A stretch of 64,000 nucleotides of DNA from Plumapathes pennacea. Taxonomy: Eukaryota > Cnidaria > Anthozoa > Antipatharia > Myriopathidae. Under the pieces are notes generated by a model. It ran no database searches, had not been told where the DNA came from, and saw nothing but the letters and a program-made list of their open reading frames with translations. Each line of letters opens with the position of its first letter. Positions within the stretch are counted from its first letter, which is position 1. This document shows, piece after piece, positions 22,742 to 34,179 of this stretch. Made by a program: the position numbers and the translations under genes. The DNA lies in NCBI GenBank assembly GCA_964036295.1, contig OZ038464.1, positions 9,348,001 through 9,412,000 on the forward strand. Reading direction: 5' to 3'.

Positions 22742-24490
22742 CAAGGGAGTTTGTTTGTGAAGTCGGGAATGAATTAGCTTTGTGTGTTAACTCTTATCAG
22801 GCAAGTGCACAGCTAATGCACACACGGGGCAAAACGCAGCAGAATACAAAGGCTTCGTACCCGCATTTTCTGTCCCTCAGTCTTGACGGGACAAAGCTGC
22901 TGAACAGCGATGTTGACCGAACACAAGTGGAAACATGTGCCTTCGGAAGCAGTAAAACAAACCAGCGGTTATTCTTGTCCCCAGGATCTCACGATCAATA
23001 TTCTTAAGGCGTCTATAAACGGGAATTTTTCTTAAAGATATACAAACTGAGAAATGTCTATATTGGCCAGAGATCATAGTCTGCATGCGCAGCGAATGGT
23101 CAGCGCCCATTTCTTACTCACGATTTATTTCATTCAGAATCCTACTATAAATATGGTAATCCTAGATAATCTCTATGCCCTGTAGTTGGTTTTCGGAAAG
23201 CAGGATTTTTGTCTTTGCGCTTGGAGATTATTAATCGTTTTTACAAACCATGGTTGTACAGCGACGTCACCAGTCGGGCGCAGTCTGGTTTAGTTCAGAC
23301 AGTAAGCACAGTGATGCGTTTTCGAGTTTTTGCGGACAAGCTCCAAGGCTTCCTGAGCAACTTTCTACATGCAACAACAGAATATATCCAAGACTGTCTT
23401 GCAAGCCAAGAAAAGTGCAACTAGAATCGTGACTCAATCAATTTTGCGCGAGAGTCGCTTTTCAAGCCTCGGGAATATGTGAATTTTGGCAAAGATTTGA
23501 TTTTGAACTCAACTTTTTAAACCGCGTTTGACGAATTTTAAATCTTTGACAGAAAAAAGAAATCAAGTCACTAAAAAAGTCCGATTGTGTTTTAAGCGAG
23601 GAAACAAGGCCACATATATTCTAATACAGTATAGTCTTTGTAGAACGAGGTAAATAAAGATTTTATTAATTCAGCAGTGGCCCCCTGGCCGGGTGCTTTC
23701 TACGTTAATAGCCTTCAGAAAGCGAGAGCACTTCAACCCGGTTATATTTCATCCTCGATTACAGTGTGCCAATAAACACAGCGAGAAAACGTTTATTTTT
23801 ACGTGTCAGACTGTCAGCGAAGTTATGCAAATATAAGTCAGGCATCGGATGACAGGACGGTTATCTTGCAAGAAGGCACTCTGAAATGGATTTGAAAACT
23901 GGCGAAAAGGTCACAATATAATCCTACATGGCCTTAGCATACGTGTACTGTACGATAATTGTCAGTTGTAATTTTTAAAAACTAACCGATTCCTGGAAAC
24001 CATAGCTTTAGCTCTTTTCCAGCAAAGGAAACAAAACCCGGAACACTATTGTCTACGTCTTAAATGATTTCCAAATACACTGTATAGAACAGTACACATA
24101 CAGTACAAAAATTCCACTTTCCATTGTATTGTGCGTCAAGCGGCGAGTCTTGCCAAAACTTGGATCCTGTAAACTACAATCCTGTTATCGCCAAACGGTG
24201 AAATTTGCTACGGTGATTGTTCGATTTCCACAGCCCTTATTTTGCTTATCCTTTCTGAAGAAGTACCTGAATTTTAACACAATAATGGCGTGAGGGATTG
24301 TGCTAAAGAAATTGTTTGACTGCTTACGGCTAGCAGGCTTGCCTTTCATGCAATAGCAAAATATCCGGGCCGTTTACAGCCGTCCGTCGAACTGCATGGC
24401 CTTTTATCTGCATCTCGTTGTACAAGATCACTTCCGTTCGTACTCTATAGCTTCTCACCGAAATGGTTCAAAAATAAACTGCTGAGCAAC
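22742..24490. other. Intergenic between two parts of a possible Helitron copy
   Basis: No coding region is recognised on either strand. It separates the DUF6570 exon from the shared repeat block at 24491-24628, which has the same (-) orientation. Confidence 0.4.
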
Positions 24491-24628
24491 CGCGCCTGAA
24501 AGTCGTACGCCTGACAAACAGACTGACGAACATTAGATTTCGAGATGGCGACCCGCTTGGAGTCTCAAAAAAGCGCAATACTACACCATTAGCGTCGTGA
24601 TTATTACCCTCGCAGAGCTCGGGATAAT
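24491..24628 (-). repeat. Dispersed repeat, second copy of the 7676-7831 block
   Basis: Its reverse complement carries AATCACGACGCTAATG, TCGCCATCTCGAAATCTAAT and GGCGTACGACTTTCA, matching the first copy through most of its length. Confidence 0.7.
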
Positions 24629-24629
24629 T

Positions 24630-25435
24630 TATTGAGATTTACGAGTCTTCGGATACTGGCAAATAACAATACTTTGCTGTACGTGTCCAATACTGGATTG
24701 TCCATTGTTTCTTACAGCTTTTGTATTTGATCCGTTCAATTCAAATAACCTTGCCAAATATGTATTCAAACTGTGAACCTTGGCATATGACGCGTAATTT
24801 GTGTGCTATTTTGTTAGTTGAGAACTGTCTGCATCGCCTCTATACAAAGCTTCTAAGTACTCCCACTTAATGCGATTGCTGTCAAAATGCTCTCAAACTT
24901 ATATTCACGTTGACTGAGGCGATTCTGTTTTGTACGTCGGCACACGCAAAAACGCGCGCGAAGAGAAATGCCCTCCATTGCTTCTAGCTTTAGTAGCGGA
25001 TTTAACTTTCTCAAGTATCTTTGAATCATTGCGTGCATTTTGGATGGTGAAACCTCGTTGATGTTTCAAAAGTGCTCCAAAATCCACTTGAAAACCAAGA
25101 CGCCGTTAAAAATTAAAATGACTCCCACTTAACAAGGCCGAGTCTGCCATCTAACGCACTCAAAGTGAAATTTCAGAAACACAAGTTTGCCTTTGTGCGC
25201 ATACTCATCAAATGTGTCCCACACTTGCATGGAGAGACAACCATACTAAAGCACTTAAAAGTTGAATTGAAAGGCTCCCTTTATGGCCTTGGGCATGCTT
25301 AGGTATACTAAACTTATTAGTAGTGATGGTTGTCTGTCACGTACAGACATTTTTTCATTTAAGCTTTCCTTAATTGTCACTTGAATCGGCGAACAACTGC
25401 TTCAAACGATACATGCATCATTCCTTACAGGTATA
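24630..25435. other. Intergenic, no gene seen
   Basis: Short chance frames only. The pair at 24853-25087 on the - strand overlap each other in different frames and show no domain. Confidence 0.5.
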
Positions 25436-25439
25436 CCCA

Positions 25440-25930
25440 CTATTCACCTTTCAACAGCTCTGACTAAAACGAGTGTAGTATTGTTTAAAATCTTCAAAGA
25501 GGACCTTCATTGTTACAAATGTTAAACGCCCGTTATAAAAAAACAACTTGCGTTTTGAATTTGCTGATTCAAACATTAGCTATGTACACTGATTATACAC
25601 ACAGTTACGATTCACTTTCCAACAGCTCTGACTAAAGCAGACATTTATCTTAATCATTAATATTTTTATTACAATATTAGACGCTCCTTATTATAACAAT
25701 CCTGTCGTTGTTTTTGAATAATTCAAACTGTTCCATAACATTAAGGCAGCACAGAAACACTGTTAACGATTCATTTTCCTGACACTGATTTGGCATGAAA
25801 GCCGACTGTGTTGTTATCTTCAATTTTTCAAAGGGAACCTCCATTGGTACACTGCTAGACGCGCATTTGAAAACATCCCTGCCACGGGTCAACTGAACCA
25901 GCGAAGTATTACTAACGCGCGCAGATTCTG
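25440..25930. repeat. Three degenerate tandem units, ~165-bp period
   Basis: CAACAGCTCTGACTAAA occurs at 25452 and 25620, and a third diverged unit starts near 25765 (CGATTCATTTTCCTGACACTG). Shared inner words include TTCAAAG(A/G)G, GACCT(T/C)CATTG and AGACGC. Confidence 0.6.
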
Positions 25931-26511
25931 GATTATACGCACACAGCCTTGATCACGTAATATTGCACGCGGCTTTCGTGACTGCTGCCTTTAAAAGATC
26001 CGTGTCATATTTTTAACCCGTCAGCAACTTTCACACAGTTCAAACAGGCCAGTTCTACACAGATATACAGCTGTGTAAATGGCACAAACCGTTTTCCTCT
26101 CGAATGGTTTGGAAAATCTGCAGAGCGTGAAACGTGGATGCTTGTGTTTCCGGGCGTGTTTACACGGATGGCGCTGAGCAATTTTAAACATGTAAATCAA
26201 CGTGACATGACACGATCATCATGCACACTTGAGCCAGAAATGCTTATCCGGCCGTTCAGCCGAGTAGATGACCGAATGTATCAAGCCAGGTTCATGATGA
26301 ATGCCCCAGGCTGTTGCATGACACCTGAAGGCATATTGAAAGCAGGAATGGACTTTGGACGATCTTTGACGTTTGAAAGGAGCAAACGAATATTTAATCA
26401 ATGACTCTTTTTACCCACAGTTTCGTCAGTGCAAGGGCTATCGCTCTGACAAAGGGCCAATGCTCAAGTCGTTTTGAGGTGAGTTCTGCATCAAAGAAAT
26501 AATTTAATTAG

Positions 26512-26682
26512 AAAGCACTTGTAAGTGTTGAGTTGTGGAAACACTTGAGACCTTGAAATAACTATAGGAAGGGCGAATAAGTGGCGCGCCCGTCGCGGAG
26601 TGTTTCATCTTCGCCCTTTCGAGTGTTATATCAAATTCTCAAGTGCGTCTATAACTCAACGTAGGACGTTGACAAGTGCTTT
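26512..26682. mobile_element. 171-bp foldback element
   Basis: The outer ends AAAGCACTTGT and ACAAGTGCTTT are inverted, and pairing continues inward through TTGAGTT/AACTCAA, ACTTGAGA/TCTCAAGT and AAGGGCGAA/TTCGCCCTTT. Arms are about 75 bp, roughly 80 percent paired by eye. Confidence 0.65.
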
Positions 26683-27013
26683 TGTCATTTGTAAGATTAG
26701 GCATGCCAAACAACAAGTCCGAAGTCCGGTCCAACTTACATTATACCAGAATTATTGGCCATATTATCAGACAAATATGACTGGAAACGTACAAAGTGTC
26801 ATGTTTAATATAATAAACCTCTTCATTAAGAAATAAAACGCTGAACAAGAACCACACGAATTGGTCTTATACTCAAACTCCATATACTTAATATACTTAA
26901 TTATTATGAACAAATTAAAGTGGAAGTTAGCTAACCAAAACACAGGATCAAGTCAATCACAGCTAGAGTCAGCTAACAGTGAGCTGGTTTGACTTGCAGG
27001 TTCAGCTAAGCAT

Positions 27014-27265
27014 GGCTACGTCCACACACTAATGCGTTTTCAAAAATCTCCGCAGTCTGCTTTTTTCGAGTCGTCCGTCCACACCAATTCGTTTTCATTT
27101 GAAAATGCATCCGTTTACAAGAGTTTTCACTTTAAAAACCGTTTTTGAAAATTTTCAAGTTTAAAACCCTCCGTTTTCAAGTCACTGTATTAGTGTGGAC
27201 GGAAACAAAAAACGAATAAAAAAGTATACGTTTTCAAACGAAAACGAATTAGTGTAGACGGGGCC
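27014..27265. mobile_element. 252-bp MITE, ends GGCTACGTCC / GACGGGGCC
   Basis: Left GGCTACGTCCACACACTAAT and right ATTAGTGTAGACGGGGCC are imperfect inverted repeats. The interior is rich in CGTTTTCAA and TTGAAAACG words. This end type is common in marine invertebrate genomes (recalled, not searched). Confidence 0.7.
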
Positions 27266-27529
27266 AAAACTTGCAAGCAAGACGACCCAACCCATGTCGA
27301 ACCAAGTCAACGCAAGCTGATCGCACCACCTTTTATGGAATTGAATAGTTTCCTTAGTCCGACTCGTGAGTTTGAAAGGCCCTGTGGGCACGTCAGCTAA
27401 GAAAAAAATATGTTTCGAAAGTAGGCCCAATTTTAATCTCATATTGAAATAGTTAGGGTTTGTTCTTAGTTATTCTTCTTCAAATAGATAGGTCGTTCAA
27501 AATGCAACTCTGTTTTTAACAACAACATG

Positions 27530-27600
27530 AACACAGCTTAGAATTTGAGAGATTCATTTGAGTGGTCACACCTTTTGACAGTTCAGGATTTGGACCTAGA
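27530..27600 (+). repeat. Dispersed ~95-bp minisatellite copy
   Basis: It contains CATTTGAGTGGTCACACC, then TTTGACAGTTCAGGA. It is followed by a CCTATTACTGCCAAAGG word also seen near 4665. Confidence 0.6.
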
Positions 27601-27666
27601 TTAACCCTATTACTGCCAAAGGTATATTTGAATCAAATAATATAATATATTTGAATCAAACAAAAA

Positions 27667-27691
27667 GATATATATATATATATATATATAT
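27667..27691. repeat. (TA)n microsatellite
   Basis: About 12 TA units. Confidence 0.9.
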
Positions 27692-28455
27692 GTATAATCC
27701 TGCTTTGGACAACCTATCGACCCGCGTCTCTTATAACGATTTAGGATTACTAGATAAACGTATTAACAATCCAGTATAGAACCTTTCTTGTCGTCAAGTG
27801 AGATGTATTAAATATACTTTGAATGGATATTTAGAGAGTTTAGCTGAGTCTCGATAAGTTAGATGTTTGATTAATATTTTCTTCAGAAAAATCAGAAAAT
27901 ATTTTTAATCTTTTCGCACATGGCTTTAAAATTCTACATGTGTATCTAAGCCTTACGGAAAAAATACTGGAGTATCGACACATCAAAACATGGTGGTTTA
28001 CAGCTTGAGTAGGTCTTAAACCTAACGACTTAAAAGTCATAAACCGCAGCCCGATATTTTGATTCAAAACCTACTAAATAAGTACAGTATTGGTTTTATC
28101 AACATTCCACTAAGTAATCTCACCCCGCAATGAGAGTGCATCTAATTTGTCGCTTGAAGGCTTGAAAACTGTCAGGACGAAGTCATTCACAAGAAATTCT
28201 ACACAAGTCTAGGTGTTTTGGGCGTGCAGAGATCGATCATAGTGTTTGAAACCTCCCAAAAGCAACAACAGTCGTTTGTAGGAATTTGCCACCACAGGAA
28301 GCCGAAATAGGACCCCATAGTATCTAAATTTTATGACTTAATAAAGCATGAGTTGAGAAATCAACCCTTATCATATTGGTACTTTGTTAGGTGGTCGCAA
28401 AAGGGGATTTGTCGCTCAGGGAGGTTCCACTGCATGACCTGTAAGTTTCAATGTA

Positions 28456-28457
28456 AC

Positions 28458-28539
<82 letters not shown>
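28456..28539. repeat. (AAT)n microsatellite
   Basis: About 28 AAT units. It gives rise to a poly-asparagine open frame that is not a gene. Confidence 0.95.
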
Positions 28540-28963
28540 GTGTAAAGAGAAACATTTTAATTGCTAAATATATGTTCATACCAAAACCTCTTTTTTTTTT
28601 CGCAGTCACACTAAATTATCTTACTTTTCATGAGAAATGTTCTGTTTTCCAGAACCTTGCGACTCGACTTCTGTTCGCCCAAAAATTTACTAGCAGGATT
28701 AGTGCCATACGATATTCTTACAGAATGGGTCATCTATATTGCTATGGACTAATACGCTTACTTTAAGGCCTTTTTTCACCAATCTATAGTGGCAAACAAC
28801 TGCTTATGATCGGTACGAGTTTGGGGTATTATTTACAGGGGTTGCTTGCAACGAAAATGAGAAGTCTGCTCGATATGTAAATTGCCTAAGACTACACTCC
28901 TCTACGTGTTGTTGATTAGAGCCAACTTTTGTTTCACCTTAAGTTGGTGAAGTGGCCGCTTGG

Positions 28964-28969
28964 TTTATT
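28964..28969 (-). terminator. Candidate polyadenylation signal for gene B
   Basis: AATAAA on the - strand, about 480 bp past the gene B stop and the first canonical hexamer found there. Confidence 0.35.
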
Positions 28970-29124
28970 CGTCTTTACCTTCTCAATTCTTGCTTTTCTT
29001 CAGAGAACTATGGAGGAAAAAAAGAAAGAAATAACAAATGAAACAAAGCACCAAACACATTTAAATTTTTCAATGTCACAGGCAAAATTGAGTCAACCCA
29101 AAAAATATCGACTTCTTAAAACTG

Positions 29125-29250
29125 TAAAATGAAACCTGAAGTGTGACCACTCAAATTAATTATCGCATTTGAGCACAGTTCTAGTAGCAAAAAATGTTCA
29201 CTTCCAACTTATGGACCTCAAATGAAAGCTCTCAATAAGCACATTTATGA
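29125..29250 (-). repeat. Dispersed ~95-bp minisatellite copy in gene B 3' flank
   Basis: It contains ATGAAACCTGAAGTGTGACC, TTCACTTCCAACT and AAATGAAAGCTCTCAA. It lies where the gene B 3' UTR would be if the signal at 28964 is used. Confidence 0.65.
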
Positions 29251-29449
29251 AGCAGTGTTTACGTTGTTGTTGTTGGACGGAGTTTGTTTGTTTGTCTGCA
29301 TTTTAAAGTTCTTAAAATTTGAAAAGGAAAGCTCTGTGCAAGGGTTAAACGTAAGTTTTATAAAGACAGAGAAAACGTTGAAGTGCATCTTGGCTGTCCC
29401 TCGTTATTTTTCTGTGCCCTTATTTGTATGTTTTGTTCTATTGTTCTTG

Positions 29450-29793
29450 TTACCTTGGTTTGTTGTGGTGCGTGTGGCTGCCCTTGAGGTGGGCTTTGTC
29501 TCGCCGCATAATCCATTTCTCGTAATGCTTAGGCCACTTTTTGTTCCACGTCTCTACCACGCCCCTGGCAGTTAAAACCAGCTTTCCTTTGTGCTCGTGT
29601 CCCATGATGAAGTAATCGTTCCTCACTCGGAGCTTCTGCAGCTTTTCACAGTGACACGGTGAACTGCTCACGATATCCACTACATTTGTTTTTCTGAGCG
29701 TCACTGTTCCCTTCTGCAGTGCGCGCTGCACTCTGACCTTCAATACTCGGTTCTTACCGCTCTTGTTCACCGCTATCAAGCGGCCCTTTATGA
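29450..29793 (-). CDS. Gene B last exon: NTR domain and stop
   Basis: Acceptor TTTGCTGCAG at 29794-29803 precedes VIKGRLIAVN, and the frame runs to the stop at 29452-29450. The open frame extends upstream of the acceptor only by chance. Confidence 0.9.
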
Positions 29794-32700
29794 CTGCAGC
29801 AAAAAGAGACACAGGCAAATAGTTAGTGGAACTCCTTATTTGTGGCTCTCCGATGAATATGTTAAACCAACACATTTTACGGATCAGGCCCTATTCCGGA
29901 ATAGGCCTAAAAAACGCGTCCTCAACTAAATTATCACCGTCACAAGATAATAAACTATGAAACTTTCACTTACCGAAAGCGTAGTCGTATCTGTTGAAGC
30001 TGTGGAAATTCACTCGAAATAGGTGGCACGAGGTTGGCGTCGGGCATTTTTCTATTAAAAAAAATGGATAGAAAACATTAAATGTGATTAATATAAGGAG
30101 AACTAGTTTTGGTGAACGCCGGCGTAGGGATAATCGCATGATGTATTATAATGTATTAGCTTAACATCACAGTGAGTGATTAATTTTGTTCAGTATTATC
30201 AGAAACATATACCATTCCACTCGTCCCAAAGTTCACCCAAACAGTCCGTTTGGCTCATTATACATTCAGGCTTCCTTGGCGACAGTGTGCACATAATACT
30301 TGTTGTAAACGTTCTTAACTTTTCACTCCGGGAGTGAAAACTTTCATTTCCTCCTAAAGTCACCGCAGACTAAAGCAAACAGTATGGAGAACTTGATGTT
30401 TGATAGCTGATTTAACTATGATTTTTTCTACATCTCTTCTACATGTGTTTTTTTTTTCTTTTTTTTTTTTTTTTTCAATGTTATGGCTAAAAGTGTATTT
30501 TGAGCTCGGAAATAAAAGGGTTATTTTACATTCAGACGCTTCACTTCCCACATGGCATTAACTATTTCCGGTTCGTTTTCCAGAAATAGCGAATGGGCTA
30601 AATAAAGATTTTAAATTTATCCTGTCAAGTGTTCCTTTATGGCTTCGTTTCCAGTTAATGTCAATGCAAAAAGATATGCGGTTTAGTCCATTGTGAAGAA
30701 TAAATTCCCGAAAGAATTGAACATGCAACGGCCCTAACTAGAATGACGAGAATTTTGTGGTTTATAATTCTCCAAAACATGGAAAGAAAGGGAAACGAAA
30801 TAATTTCTTCCCTAAATATAAAAATAACGTAACGTTGGTGCAAATAATACAGCAAAACTGAAGACCGGGACAATATGATTGTCTTACATGAACAAAAATG
30901 CACTGTTCTTCCATTATTAGTCTAAACAACTAAAGTTTTGTTACTGGACGAACTGTGTTAATAAACAATCCAAATTCACTGTTAATCACACAGAAGTTGA
31001 GGAGCAAGACTGCAAGGAACAACTTGGGTGGCCATATCTGTTGTGCAAGCCGTTATAATTGCACACAGGAAAGACTATTTTAATTGATAAATGTAAATTA
31101 AACCCTTGGACGGATCATTGAACAAACTGTGTTCTCGAATCTGCATCAGCGTTTCTGAATTCGTGGAACGGAAATACGAACTCTTACGGCAGACTAACCT
31201 CAATCTTTTGTTTGAAAGTCGTTAAAAATGCCACAGGAAATAGTTGATATACTTGCGTGTCTCGACTAAGCCCACTCGTTCATAGTTCAGTTCACAGGCT
31301 GAACCAAGTCAAGGGCTTCCACAAATAAACAATTGTTAAAACCAAATTTAAGAGGCAAAGGACTCCTTCCTTTGTTGAGATGTAAATAATAAGACTGCTA
31401 TTGAGAACGACTTCTTTTGTTCCTTTCTCAAAACAGGTGCTTTAGCCGTTGTTAAAACGCTCGTCGACGAACTCTCAAGGCAATGAAGCTGCACTACGAT
31501 CAGTTGGAGCGAGGGAGTCGCACCGTCAATTGGAGTTTTTATAATCGAGTTTTTATAATCTCTTGTCACTCAATTACTACGCTTCTTCTTTGACGACGAC
31601 GCAATCAAATGAAAAGCTGATTTCACAATCAGGGCCCGGTTTTTTGAAAGTCGATTAAGCTAATCCAGGATTAACAAAATTCTTTCTCTCGACCTCTCTC
31701 CCAATAAACTGCAGAGTTTTGTTCGAAGATGGATTAGTAAGCTTGTTCCAACTTAAAACGTTATCAAGAAAGTCGTTGTGGACGAAACTTTCCCGTTTTC
31801 AGGCCAAAAAAATGGCAAGAAAGTTTAGACCTAATCCAGGATTAGCCTAATCGCGCTTTGAAAAACCGGACCCAGCTCGTTACTGGGAATTGAATGTGTT
31901 TGTTTTGCTCCAAAGCTAATTATATATTAAGTAAGATGGTTTTCGGTTTGCCTGCTTTTGGAATTAAAAACATCAAAGAAAATACGCAGCTCTTTTCAAA
32001 AACAATAAATTAAGACAAGAAGTAAAATGACAAAAACTGAAAATAGAAAATAAAAAAACAAAAACGAGGAAAAACCAATACAACTTTTCTACCAATATGT
32101 TTGCCAACGATGCCAATTTTACAGCTATGTACAAGAGCCTATCAAAACAAACAACTATTAAATACGAAAAAACATTGTCTTTCATATTTGTGTTATAGTA
32201 TGAGACAACATTGATCAAACGTTGGACACTAATGTAAAGCAACTGTCAAATTTTTACTTTAATATGCTATTCCTGCGGAAGAGTTCGAAAAGGAAATTAA
32301 GCCGCCTTGGGTTGGGCATTTTCTCGTATTCAAGTATTTTCCACGCCAAACAAGAAGCAAAACAAACAAAGCAAACACTTCATGCCTTGACGCAAGAAAG
32401 CTTTCATTGCTGTCTAATCAAGCCGCAAAATCTATAAAATTCCCAAGGTGTCCTCCAACTGTCATTTCACACACAAAACTATATCGGTACTTAGCAACTA
32501 TTTGCAAAACACAAAGTACATAACAACACGTAGATAATAAGTGCGCAGTATACATAAGATGAGGAGACCATAATTTATGGCTGCAGTGCTAATATCATGC
32601 GTGTAAAACTTACTAGAAAAAAAATTATCTAGAAAATTCTGGTGTATGGCTGACCTACTGTTAAAAAAGCTGTGGGTGATTCTAGGATAAGTGTGCGGAC

Positions 32701-34046
32701 CTCCTACATTGTATTTAATAACGCATCGCATATTTCTATCAGAAAGACACTCATAAGAGGTTACAGACATGGTCGTTAAAGTCTGGCTTTCACGTGCGAC
32801 AAACCGCAATCACAAGTGGTCTTATTTCACAGTGAAATCAGGCTCAAAGCAAGCGCAAGCTTGTTGTGCCTGTGTCGCTCGTGTAAACAGTAATCTTCAT
32901 GAAGCACTGATTTGAACCTATTTACAACGCGCAAAAAGCTTGTGTTTCAGTGTACAACTTTATTACGATAGACAACCGTAAAGATTAATTTGATCATTAA
33001 TCAAAGATCCCTCAAGAATTTTTGTGTTGAAGGTCGCATGCGTCAGTCCTAAGCTTAAAACAGCACCGTGTAAATCGCCGCCCTTCCGGTTTTTACGAGC
33101 GGCGATGTCAAGAGTCCTTCAAAGTGAAAACCAGAACGACAAAAGCACAAGGATCAAACTTTTACTTATTCCCTCTGCTTGTACCGCTCGTTTTCTTTGA
33201 CGCATATATCTTTCACTTGTTTTCATTTGATGTATATCTCTATTGCTTACGTGGCTCGTTTTCACCTGATGTATATCATTCTCTATTGTTTGCGTCACCC
33301 GTTTTCACTTGATGTATATCTCTATTGCTTGCGTATCTCGTTTTCACTGACGCATATCTCTTGAGTTGGCGTCGGTCGACGTTTTTACTCGATGTATATT
33401 TCTAATTCTTGCGTCGTTCGTTTTCATTTGATGTATATCCCTTGAGTTCGCGCTTATGTTTGCTTCGCTCTTTCGAACCAGACTTTGTAATGCACTAGAA
33501 TTAAGCACTTCTAACTAGGCCAAATGCATGGATGCTTAATTAACGTCAAAATCTTTAGACTAAGAAAGCGTGAAACATGTTTTCAAAATAATAAATCAGT
33601 ATACTTGACCTACCAGGTGCGACGAACGAACTTGGCTGTATGCAAACAGCGCTGTCGTAGGACGGAAGTTTGTCGCATCGAGCCTCCGTGGGCCATGGCA
33701 GCTTCAACTTGTTGAGGACATTCGCACAGTCAGACCGAACCTTCTTACAAAGGCTGCGGCAGGGTAGAATCGGCTTGGAAAATTCTCCGGCGCAAATGGG
33801 CAAGTGGAAGGCGCAGAGGAAAAAGACCAAGTGTGACGAGCACGGGCTCTGAACGACCTGTGCAAACTGGTTGATGGAGTCGTTCGCTCGGGCTTGATTG
33901 TAGTGAAACAACGCATTGGGAAAATGCGTCAAGTTGTAGGGTAACGCCTTGCACATAGAAATCTTGATGGGTTCGCAGGAGGACGATGCCGTTACTGCCT
34001 CACACAAGAGGAAGACGGCTAGTGAGATGAGTACAAACTGTTTCAT
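29450..34046 (-). CDS. Secreted Frizzled-related protein, sFRP3/4 (FRZB)-like (gene B)
   Basis: Certain exons on the - strand are 34046-33614, 30051-29974 and 29793-29450. Joined directly they stay in frame and give 284 residues. A possible 36-nt exon at 32649-32614 would make 296. Residues 1-20 are a signal peptide. Residues 24-135 form a CRD with ten cysteines (24, 32, 69, 78, 85, 96, 100, 107, 124, 135) and the FFLCAFHLPIC core. The NTR domain starts KCPTPTSC and continues with PCHCEKL, DYFIMGHEHKG and a lysine/arginine-rich tail ending HHNKPR. The CRD is closer to vertebrate FRZB style (CEPIKI, MCKALPYNLT, YDSAVCI) than gene A is. Introns are phase 1 at the same places as in gene A. The product should be a secreted Wnt modulator; ligand preference is unknown. 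Confidence 0.92.
29974..30051 (-). CDS. Gene B NTR-start exon (78 nt)
   Basis: Acceptor TTTAATAG and donor GTAAGT flank 78 nt with phase 1 on both sides. It encodes KCPTPTSCHLF, then HSFNRYDYAF, aligning with gene A exon 3 and with the CKCxP...YFxxxYxY start of sFRP3/4 NTR domains. Confidence 0.85.
30060..31630. other. Gene B long intron, proximal part
   Basis: It holds a T-rich tract at 30448-30475 and short chance frames. I see no other gene. Confidence 0.5.
31632..31873. mobile_element. 242-bp MITE in gene B intron, ends GGGCCCGG / CCGGACCC
   Basis: Inverted ends of about 42 bp: left GGGCCCGGTTTTTTGAAAG followed by CTAATCCAGGATTA, right TAATCCAGGATTAGCC followed by TTTGAAAAACCGGACCC. There is no coding capacity. 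Confidence 0.8.
32614..32649 (-). CDS. Candidate gene B microexon (36 nt), unproven
   Basis: On the - strand a GGTCAG acceptor and a strong donor (TTCTA|GTAAGT) bound 36 nt that keep phase 1 and stay open, encoding AIHQNFLDNFFS. It would fill the place of gene A exon 2. Such sites are easy to find by chance, and the joined gene also reads without it. Confidence 0.25.
32818..32892. mobile_element. GCATAAGC/GCGCAAGC MITE family, fragment
   Basis: CTTATTTCACAGTGAAAT, AAGCAAGCGCAAGC and GTGTCGCTCGTG match the element at 39589-39774. Only one end is clear. Confidence 0.5.
33180..33450. repeat. ~42-bp minisatellite in gene B intron
   Basis: Six or seven degenerate units of TCGTTTTCAYTTGATGTATA, then TCTCTATTGCTTGCG. 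It starts about 160 bp from the exon 1 donor of gene B. Confidence 0.75.
33614..34046 (-). CDS. Gene B exon 1: signal peptide and Frizzled CRD
   Basis: ATG at 34046-34044 opens a hydrophobic leader. The exon ends ...GCACCTG|GTAGGT after 144 codons plus one base, the same phase and place as gene A exon 1. Confidence 0.92.
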
Positions 34047-34167
34047 GTTCCACGCACTGAAATGTTCTCTCTAGAATTAAAAAAATCGGGGAAAAACAAC
34101 AGGAGCGCTTGTTAGTCACCTGGCGAGATCTAGCACAAGATTGAACGTTCACACGCTTTCAGGTTAT

Positions 34168-34175
34168 TATTATAT
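34168..34175 (-). promoter_or_regulatory. Possible TATA box of gene B
   Basis: TATATAAT on the - strand lies about 120 bp upstream of the gene B ATG, a plausible core-promoter distance. It is AT-rich sequence, so chance is a real alternative. Confidence 0.3.
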
Positions 34176-34179
34176 AGTT

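Noticed and set aside
26138..26404. 88-codon + strand frame
   Set aside because: Its composition is fairly protein-like, but there is no recognisable domain, no splice partner and an overlapping antisense frame.
28353..28766. 137-codon frame with a long Asn run
   Set aside because: It is the (AAT)n microsatellite read through, with no domain on either side.
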